From: ATM1 sp003577165
GTDB lineage: Bacteria; Armatimonadota; Fimbriimonadia; Fimbriimonadales; ATM1
Length of the DNA: 64,000 bases
Reading direction: 5' to 3'
Assembly: GCA_030263715.1 (NCBI GenBank)
Contig: SZPM01000002.1
Location: forward strand, 124,001-188,000
Shown: positions 58,716 to 64,000 of the stretch, piece after piece
How positions within the stretch are numbered: position 1 is the first letter of the stretch
Layout: the number at the start of each line of letters is the position of its first letter
Notes under the pieces: generated by a model
The model's database searches: none
What the model saw: only the letters and a program-made list of their open reading frames with translations
What the model was told of the DNA's origin: nothing
Made by a program: the position numbers and the translations under genes

Positions 58716-60878
58716 TTGGATCCCCTCTCGCTGTTCGGTCGGAAGGACAAGTGGTTTCTCGGAGGCGGCCGAGGCGCCGTGTATGCGCCTCCATTCCCTC
58801 GCTGGCTCCTGGCGCCTGGGTTCTGGGACGAGTGCTATTACGCGGACATCCGGATCGACCGTCTGTTTACGGCGCTTGTGTACGTTGGGGGCAAGCCGGT
58901 TCGGCTTTCCTCGTACCTCAAGGGTTGGCGGCCTGATCGGCTGACGATCATGCACGTCGCCGGGAAGATGGTGATGCGCGAGATCCGCTGCGTTACGGAG
59001 GATCAGGCTTGGGTTTCCGAGTTTGAGCTGGTCACGGATGTGGGGCCGGTGGATTTGGTTTTCTGGTCGGCGCAATCTGCGGCCGAGGTTCCACCGCCGT
59101 GCTCGCGCATCACCGGCTGTGAACGATTGACGCGCGACGGGCGCGCTGAGGGGTTCGTTTGGGATTTCGAAGTTCGCTTCCCTTCCGAAATGTCCGAGGA
59201 GCGGCTCGCGACGGATGCGATCGAGACGCGGGCGGGAGGCCCCTCAATCAATTCGCTTCGGGGGGGGCTTTGCATCGCCATCGGAAGCGACGAAGCGCCG
59301 CTCGGGGTCGCGACCGTGCGATCTGAATTCGCGGACACACCGCCGTGGGTCGAAGCGTCGCCCGCGTACGAACTTTTCCGCGAAGGCCGTCTCGAGGCGA
59401 TGTCGAGCGAACTCGGGGCGCATCAGTTCCACATGCTCTCTCACTGCCGGCTGAGCGACCGTAAGACGGTTCAGTTCGGCGCTGCGGCAGGCGAGGATCG
59501 CGAGTCCGCAACGAATCGTCTGCGCGATGCGCTCTCCTCGCGCGCGCAAGATCGAAGCGCTGCTGCGTGGAAAGAGTACTTCGCGCAGGTCCCTCACTTC
59601 GAGTGCAGCGATCCCTACCTCACTCACGCCTATTGGAATCGTTGGTTCGGGCTTCGGCTCAGCAGCGTGGATCGGGCATTGTCCGCCTATCCGCATCCTT
59701 GCATCTTCGAGGGCATCGGCGCGTTTCGAAACCTGATTTCGTATTCGGGATGGTGCCACGCGAGGGAGACCGCATGGATGCGAAATCCGGAGATGGCGCA
59801 GGGCGTTTTTCGGAGTTTCGCGCACGCGCAGTTGGAGGACGGTTCTTTTCCCGGACACACGTACTCGATCCGGGCAAAGAGAGACTTCTATCACGGAAAT
59901 TGGGGAGACGCCATTCGCTTGCTTTGCTCGATTCATCCGGATGAGTCTTTTGGTGAAGAGGCGTGCTCCTCTCTCGCTCGTTACGCTGATTTTCTCGCCA
60001 GGGAGCGTGATCCCGATTCTGAGGGCCTCATCAACGTGCATGATCAGAATGAGACGGGTCAGGAGTACTCGTCGCGTTATGCGTTCGTTGCGCAGGCGGA
60101 CGACGATTGGGCTGAACTTCGGATGCAGGGAGTGGACGCGACGACGTATGCATGGCGATTGAGCGCGGCCCTCGCAGAACTTGCGAAAGACGGTGAGATT
60201 CGCGCAAAGAACGAAATGCGCGAGGAGCGGTATCGCGCGAGCATCGAAAAGTCTTTATGGGATGGCGTGGACGCGTTTCGCGACCGAGATCCCAGGACAG
60301 GAACGCTTTCGCCCAACTTAAACGCCGTAGGGTTCTATCCCCTCGCGTACGAGCCGTTTGCGACGGAGAACGAGGCAGCGGTTCATCGGCACTTGTTGAA
60401 CGAAGGCGAGTTCTGGACGCCTTATCCCGTTGCGACGGCACCGCGCAACGACCCGACGTATTCGCCGTCGGCGATATGGCGCGGCACGAAGAGGAACTGT
60501 CCGTGGAACGGGCGCGTTTGGCCAATGGTCAACAGTCACATGGTCGAGACATTAGCGGCTTCTCCGAATTTGGATGTGCGGAAGTCGGCAGGCGAACTTC
60601 TGATGCGTTGGGTGAGGATGATGTGCTTTGCCGATGACCCGACTCGGCCCAACTGCTTCGAGCATTACAACCCGGAGACCGGGGCGCCGAGCGCTTATCG
60701 GGGCGTGGACGACTACATGCATTCCTGGCTGGTGGACCTGATCCTGCGCCATGCGTGCGGGGTCGACCCTGGGGCGCCTGGGTTCGAGGGGCCGAGGTTG
60801 GACTGCGGCCTCGAGTGGCTGACGGTTTCCAACCTGCGCGTGGCGGGCCAGGAGGTGGAACGAGAGTGGAGGGCCTGA
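58716..60878 (+). CDS. MGH1/GH63-like glycoside hydrolase
   Basis: 720 residues, TTG start. N-terminal beta-rich domain (to about 290), then an (alpha/alpha)6 barrel: AAAWKEYFAQVPHFECSDPY, YWNRWFGLRLSSVDRALSAY, CIFEGIGAFRNLISYSGWCH with HARETAWM, DGSFPGHTYSIRAKRDFYHG, YPLAYEPFATENEAAVHRHL and WNGRVWPMVNSHMVETLAAS. These are typical of mannosylglycerate-hydrolase-like (MGH1) and GH63 enzymes, cleaving alpha-glucosidic or mannosidic bonds. No signal peptide, so cytosolic. Divergent from the OPT-like transporter (77 bp between starts), suggesting uptake followed by cleavage. G8 tract at 59260-59267. Confidence 0.78.
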   Translation: MDPLSLFGRKDKWFLGGGRGAVYAPPFPRWLLAPGFWDECYYADIRIDRLFTALVYVGGKPVRLSSYLKGWRPDRLTIMHVAGKMVMREIRCVTEDQAWVSEFELVTDVGPVDLVFWSAQSAAEVPPPCSRITGCERLTRDGRAEGFVWDFEVRFPSEMSEERLATDAIETRAGGPSINSLRGGLCIAIGSDEAPLGVATVRSEFADTPPWVEASPAYELFREGRLEAMSSELGAHQFHMLSHCRLSDRKTVQFGAAAGEDRESATNRLRDALSSRAQDRSAAAWKEYFAQVPHFECSDPYLTHAYWNRWFGLRLSSVDRALSAYPHPCIFEGIGAFRNLISYSGWCHARETAWMRNPEMAQGVFRSFAHAQLEDGSFPGHTYSIRAKRDFYHGNWGDAIRLLCSIHPDESFGEEACSSLARYADFLARERDPDSEGLINVHDQNETGQEYSSRYAFVAQADDDWAELRMQGVDATTYAWRLSAALAELAKDGEIRAKNEMREERYRASIEKSLWDGVDAFRDRDPRTGTLSPNLNAVGFYPLAYEPFATENEAAVHRHLLNEGEFWTPYPVATAPRNDPTYSPSAIWRGTKRNCPWNGRVWPMVNSHMVETLAASPNLDVRKSAGELLMRWVRMMCFADDPTRPNCFEHYNPETGAPSAYRGVDDYMHSWLVDLILRHACGVDPGAPGFEGPRLDCGLEWLTVSNLRVAGQEVEREWRA

Positions 60879-60983
60879 ACGGGGCGGCCGAAGCTGCCGA
60901 AAGGTAGGGTGGAAGAGCCCCAGGCCGGTTCAGGCGGAAATGCCCGAAACAAACGGCCCCTGACGTTGTCTAATTGCGTGGGA

Positions 60984-61556
60984 ATGAGACGCCTCCCGGT
61001 CTTCGTCTTGGTTGCGGCGCTGTCTACGGCGTTCGCGCAGGTGCGCGAGCCAGCCGGTTTGAACGACATGCGCGCGCAGTCGGCCGCCGACCTCATCGCC
61101 CAGGCGGCAGGCACACATGTGGCGCTGCTGCCGGCGGGCCTGCTCAAGCCTACGTCGGAGTCTGGCGATCTCGCCTCGATGCTTCTGTACTCGACCGAGG
61201 AGATCGTCGTGGTGCGGATTTCCGGTCAGACTCTGAGAGAAGCCCTGGAGCGTTCGCTCTCCAATCTGCCCGACCTCGGAAGTTCGTTCCTGCACCCAGC
61301 CGGCCTCACGGTCACGTTTTCGCCCTCCGCGCCCGCGGGCTCGCGGGTTGTCGAGATACGAGTGGACGGCGAGACCCTTCAGGAATCGAAGGGCTATGAT
61401 GTAGCGATGCCTGCGTCGGTCGCGCGCGGCGCACTGGGGTTTTTCAAGTTATGGGACAAGTCGAAGATCGTTCGCGAGACGGGAGCGTCGCTGGAGTCTG
61501 TCCTCAAGGGCAAAGTCGGCGGTCCGCACCCGCCGCGTTACTTAGCGCGGCCGTAG
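60984..61556 (+). CDS. Stand-alone 5'-nucleotidase C-terminal domain protein, secreted
   Basis: 190 residues from the ATG at 60984 (MRRLPVFVLVAALSTAFAQV, signal peptide). The domain reads MRAQSAADLIAQAAGTHVAL, LPAGLLKPTSESGDLASMLL, then VVVRISGQTLREALERSLSN and FLHPAGLTVTFSPSAPAGSR. This is the substrate-binding C-terminal half of UshA/YfkN-type 5'-nucleotidases. The metallophosphatase half that holds the metals is missing, so it cannot hydrolyse nucleotides alone; a binding or scaffold role is inferred. The end overlaps the start of the next gene by about 106 bases in another frame. Confidence 0.72.
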   Translation: MRRLPVFVLVAALSTAFAQVREPAGLNDMRAQSAADLIAQAAGTHVALLPAGLLKPTSESGDLASMLLYSTEEIVVVRISGQTLREALERSLSNLPDLGSSFLHPAGLTVTFSPSAPAGSRVVEIRVDGETLQESKGYDVAMPASVARGALGFFKLWDKSKIVRETGASLESVLKGKVGGPHPPRYLARP

Positions 61557-62476
61557 CGATCGGCGGCATCGCCGTTGCTTGCGCATCCACTGGAAAGGGC
61601 GCGGGAACGCCTTCGCAGGGACACGAGACTGGGTCCGAGACTCTTCACTTCGACGGGACGAAGGCCTACGCGCTTTTGAAGGCCCAATGCGATTTTGGCC
61701 CCCGATACCCCGGATCGGAGGCTCACAAGAAGACAAGGGATTGGATCGTCGCGCAGGCCAAGCAGTACACAGACAAGGTCGAGACTCAGGAGTTCACGCA
61801 CGAGTGGAGCGTAACGAAGTCGAAGGTGACGATGTGGAACGTCGTCGCGACGATGGACGTCGGAGCGAAGACGACCGTTCTCCTGCTCGCGCACTGGGAT
61901 ACGCGACCGACAGCGGACATGGAGTGGGACGTCGAGAAGCAGAAGAAGCCGATCGTCGGAGCCAACGACGGCGCAAGCGGAGTGAGCGTTCTACTCGAAC
62001 TGATGCGCGCATTCAAACAGACTCCGCCTCCGGTCAACGTGACGTTTCTGTTCACGGATGGCGAAGACCTGGGGCCCGAAATCAACGAGATGTTCCTCGG
62101 CGCAACGCACTTTGCGAAGAACATGAAGCGTGGGGCTTACAGTTTTGGGATATTGCTCGACATGGTCGGCGACAAGGACCTTGAGATCCCGATTGAATCC
62201 TACAGTCAATATTACGCACGCAGCGTCGTCGAGCGGTTCTATCGGAACGCGGCGCTGTTGGGGTATTCCAAGCAGTTCCCGAGGCAAGCACAGGGGCAGG
62301 TCTTAGACGATCACTTGCCGCTCAACGAGGCGGGATTGCCGACGATGGACCTCATCGACTTCCAGTATCCTTACTGGCACACGCTCGACGACACGCCGGA
62401 CAAGTGCAGCGCGGAGTCGCTTGCGATCGTCGGTCGCGCGGTCGAGTCTTTCCTCCGAAAAGAACGAGGCAGTTAG
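61451..62476 (+). CDS. M28-family peptidase lipoprotein (glutaminyl cyclotransferase-like)
   Basis: 341 residues. Lipoprotein signal with Arg-Arg (QSRRSAPAALLSAAVAIGG, lipobox VACA). Zinc-binding: LLLAHWDTRPTADMEWDVEK (His and Asp), VGANDGASGVSVLLELMRAF (bridging Asp), FLFTDGEDLGPEINEMFLGA (Glu-Asp), LLDMVGDKDLEIPIESYSQY (Asp) and YWHTLDDTPDKC (His). The layout fits M28 aminopeptidases and the bacterial and animal type glutaminyl-peptide cyclotransferase. Membrane-anchored, acting outside the cytosol. The start lies 106 bases inside the previous gene, an unusually long overlap; no better start was seen because the lipobox needs this N-terminus. Confidence 0.82.
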   Translation: MGQVEDRSRDGSVAGVCPQGQSRRSAPAALLSAAVAIGGIAVACASTGKGAGTPSQGHETGSETLHFDGTKAYALLKAQCDFGPRYPGSEAHKKTRDWIVAQAKQYTDKVETQEFTHEWSVTKSKVTMWNVVATMDVGAKTTVLLLAHWDTRPTADMEWDVEKQKKPIVGANDGASGVSVLLELMRAFKQTPPPVNVTFLFTDGEDLGPEINEMFLGATHFAKNMKRGAYSFGILLDMVGDKDLEIPIESYSQYYARSVVERFYRNAALLGYSKQFPRQAQGQVLDDHLPLNEAGLPTMDLIDFQYPYWHTLDDTPDKCSAESLAIVGRAVESFLRKERGS

Positions 62477-62537
62477 GTTCACCTGGTTTTCGCGCCTCGC
62501 TCTCAACGGAATCGGTCCCTGAGCCGAAATAAGAAAC

Positions 62538-62810
62538 GTGCCAGGCCAGGACGCCGATGATTTCAAACCCAAGCGGAGAGCACGCAAACCGCATCCGGAG
62601 CGCGTGCTCAAGGTGTGTCCGCTCTGCGCGACGGTGAACGTGTCGTCCGCTTCGGAGTGCTTTCGGTGCGGTTGGGACGGCGACTTCGACACGGACGCTG
62701 GGCGCGTTCAGACGCGAGTGCACAGGATCTTCACTCCGGACCCGAGGTTTCGGGAGGCGCTGAAGAACGGAGCGAAGGCGGTCGTCTCCTGGATTCTGAA
62801 AGCGCTCTGA
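62538..62810 (+). CDS. Small zinc-ribbon protein
   Basis: 90 residues, GTG start. A basic N-terminus (DDFKPKRRARKPHPERVLKV) is followed by CPLCATVNVSSASECFRCGW, a four-Cys ribbon (CxxC-x11-CxxC) as in RanBP-type or zinc-ribbon proteins. The end is amphipathic (FREALKNGAKAVVSWILKAL). Could bind RNA, protein or membranes; role unknown. Converges on sua5 with one base between the ends. Confidence 0.7.
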   Translation: MPGQDADDFKPKRRARKPHPERVLKVCPLCATVNVSSASECFRCGWDGDFDTDAGRVQTRVHRIFTPDPRFREALKNGAKAVVSWILKAL

Positions 62811-62811
62811 G

Positions 62812-63810
62812 TCAGTGAGCGGCTCTTCGGAGCCTGTCCCGGACGGCTGACCACTCTTCTGTGTCGGGCGGCATGTCTACCAGGATCACTCCCACACTCT
62901 GATCGTCCATGTCTCGCAGCGTCGCATAGAGCCTCTTGGCGTACTCAGTGGGCGAGTTCGGCATGAACACGCAGACGTCGGCACGGACGTCGCGCCGCTG
63001 CGCGAGAGTCAGGTAGGCGGTCTTGCCGGGGGGGGCCTCTTGTGGCAGGGGAGCATCCTGTTCGAGGAGGATGAGCCGGGCAGTCGGCGCATAGTGGCGC
63101 GGGAGCATCCCTGGTGAGGAGAGGCGTTCCGCATCGCCGCGATGAACGCGAACATCTCCGTCGAGGGCGTGACGAATTTGGGACGGCGTGATGCGTCCCG
63201 GCCGCAGGACTTCGGGGACGGGGCCAGTTAGGTCTACGACCGTTGATTCGATTCCCACATCGGTCGGGCCCGCATCGAGGATGAGGGGAATCCTGCCATC
63301 GAAGTCGCGCAGCACGTGATCCGCCAACGTCGGCGACGTTTTGCTTGAACGATTCGCGCTGGGCGCAGCGATCGGGCCGTCGAATTCGCGCAGCAGGGCA
63401 AGAGCAACTGGATGGGCGGGAACTCTAACCGCAACCGTCGGCCCCCCCGCGGTAACAACTTCCGGAACTATCGAAGACTTGCGGAGAACGAACGTAAGAG
63501 GCCCGGGCCAGTACTTCTCTGCAAGGGCTTCTGCACATTGGGGCCACTCGCTTACGAGTCGCTTCGCGGACGCTGCGTCTGCGACGTGGAGGATGACCGG
63601 GTTGTCGGCGGGGCGCCCCTTGAGTTCGTACACAAGGCGCACGGCCGCATCATCGAGCCCATTCGCCCCCAAACCGTACACTGTTTCCGTCGGAAACGCT
63701 ACGACTTCACCATCGCGCAACAGGCCTGCAGCGAGGCGAATCGCTGTTGCGTTTGGGCTTTCGAGGTTGACCTTTTCGACACGCGTCTCCACGCGTGAAC
63801 ATCTTGGCAC
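62812..63810 (-). CDS. tsaC: L-threonylcarbamoyladenylate synthase (Sua5)
   Basis: 332 residues, GTG start. YrdC domain: VAFPTETVYGLGANGLDDAA, YELKGRPADNPVILHV (KxR and SxN-like lysine-rich pocket), EKYWPGPLTFVLRKS, VAVRVPAHPVALALLREFDG, PIAAPSANRSSKTSPT and VGIESTVVDLTG. The extra C-terminal Sua5 domain follows (RLILLEQDAPLPQEAPPGKT). It makes threonylcarbamoyl-AMP for tRNA t6A37. Two G/C tracts encode AGGPTVAV (63442-63448) and EAPPGKTA (63028-63035). Last complete gene of the window. Confidence 0.95.
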   Translation of the reverse strand: MPRCSRVETRVEKVNLESPNATAIRLAAGLLRDGEVVAFPTETVYGLGANGLDDAAVRLVYELKGRPADNPVILHVADAASAKRLVSEWPQCAEALAEKYWPGPLTFVLRKSSIVPEVVTAGGPTVAVRVPAHPVALALLREFDGPIAAPSANRSSKTSPTLADHVLRDFDGRIPLILDAGPTDVGIESTVVDLTGPVPEVLRPGRITPSQIRHALDGDVRVHRGDAERLSSPGMLPRHYAPTARLILLEQDAPLPQEAPPGKTAYLTLAQRRDVRADVCVFMPNSPTEYAKRLYATLRDMDDQSVGVILVDMPPDTEEWSAVRDRLRRAAH

Positions 63811-63822
63811 CGGGGCCGGTGG

Positions 63823-64000
63823 TCAGTTGCCGATGCCCGATTGGATCAAGGGAGATGCACCATAGTCAATCGGCCTTGCTCCCATGGCTTCGCCGGATGA
63901 CCACACCGCGCCGTCGTATGAAGGAGCGCCGAGCGAGTCTTGAGTCCAAGGGCCGGCGTCGGGACCCCAGCCTGAAACCAGCATCGCACGATCCGAGGAA
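63823..64000 (-). CDS. C-terminus of an unidentified protein (partial)
   Basis: The minus-strand frame is open from the right edge (SSDRAMLVSGWGPDAGPWTQ, then DGAVWSSGEAMGARP) to a TGA at 63825-63823. It ends YGASPLIQSGIGN. Composition (Gly, Ser, Trp, Pro) resembles the tail of prepilin-like or secreted proteins but no family can be named. The stop lies 12 bases before the Sua5 GTG, so both are in one operon. Confidence 0.5.
   Translation of the reverse strand, partial: SSDRAMLVSGWGPDAGPWTQDSLGAPSYDGAVWSSGEAMGARPIDYGASPLIQSGIGN

Noticed and set aside
2374..63448. Total number of G/C runs of seven or more as evidence of selection
   Set aside because: At about 64% GC a simple random model already predicts close to thirty such runs; only the excess of length eight and the uneven distribution are kept as observations.
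1..64000. tRNA genes, CRISPR arrays, insertion sequences
   Set aside because: No T-arm consensus in a cloverleaf, no regular repeat-spacer series and no transposase were found on reading; a covariance search could still find a tRNA I missed.

Overview
The window is 64 kb of a GC-rich bacterial chromosome. It has dense coding, many TTG/GTG starts, overlapping operons and strong Shine-Dalgarno sites. No rRNA, tRNA, CRISPR array or insertion sequence was recognised. The mix is a Bacillus-YabN-like MazG fusion, a c-di-AMP (ydaO) riboswitch, EtfAB with an FadN-type beta-oxidation protein, a PhoPQ-regulated-type alpha/beta hydrolase and many small lipoproteins. It would fit a free-living heterotroph, perhaps Armatimonadota (Fimbriimonadia) or a similar phylum, but that placement is an inference from gene content only.

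Layout. 0-2 kb: end of a secreted protein with a frameshift in a G tract, a DUF4242 protein and a HigB/HigA-like toxin-antitoxin pair. 2-7 kb: cinA, a malate/lactate dehydrogenase, an ArsR-like regulator, glpX and an M48 protease. 7-21 kb: one very long minus-strand gene train, with gaps of a few bases or overlaps. It runs from a Lon-N protein through a PqaA-like hydrolase, a SecD-P1-like protein, four related envelope proteins in tandem, MoxR, a glycosyltransferase, DacB, Bcp, RodA, a PfkB kinase and LdcA to a phosphodiester glycosidase, and ends at an intrinsic terminator. It looks like a cell-envelope operon. 21-34.7 kb: histidine kinase, serS, thioesterase, tpiA, eno, pyk, an FtsB-like protein, etfAB, an FadN-like protein, ruvC and mutL. 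34.8-37.3 kb: rpmB followed by a small AT-richer accessory patch (AlbA_2/Schlafen-type protein, unknown protein, 53-residue CxxCxxC protein). 37.3-43.5 kb: ECF sigma/anti-sigma pair with a readable autoregulatory promoter, a pseudo-rhomboid, a c-di-AMP riboswitch with two tandem terminators ahead of a SurA/PrsA-like foldase, mazG, a PIG-L deacetylase and thpR.

44.1-56.1 kb is a defence island: a minus-strand, translationally coupled operon of SNF2 helicase, SIR2, HerA, a deoxyribosyltransferase/TIR-like protein, type III Mod and type III Res. It combines a Sir2-HerA (Nezha-like) module with a type III restriction-modification system and a RapA/DrmD-like helicase. The fifth member (deoxyribosyltransferase-like) lies between two copies of the first ~77 bp of mod. 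The outer copy survives as a 29-codon stub fused to the end of herA, so the cassette appears to have been inserted into mod while the 5' end of mod was regenerated. Upstream of the operon is a 560-bp gene-free region with a 12-bp inverted repeat that looks like an operator.

56.6-64 kb: an OPT-like transporter, an MGH1/GH63-like glycosidase, a stand-alone 5'-nucleotidase C-terminal domain, an M28 peptidase lipoprotein, a zinc-ribbon protein, Sua5 and the C-terminus of another protein.

Two window-wide patterns stand out. Runs of seven to nine G or C, mostly exactly eight, sit in frame at Gly-Gly or Pro-Pro codons of housekeeping genes (including a nine-base run in mutL) and are absent from the defence island. 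Several genes have a -10-like hexamer so close to the start codon that a leaderless transcript is likely.
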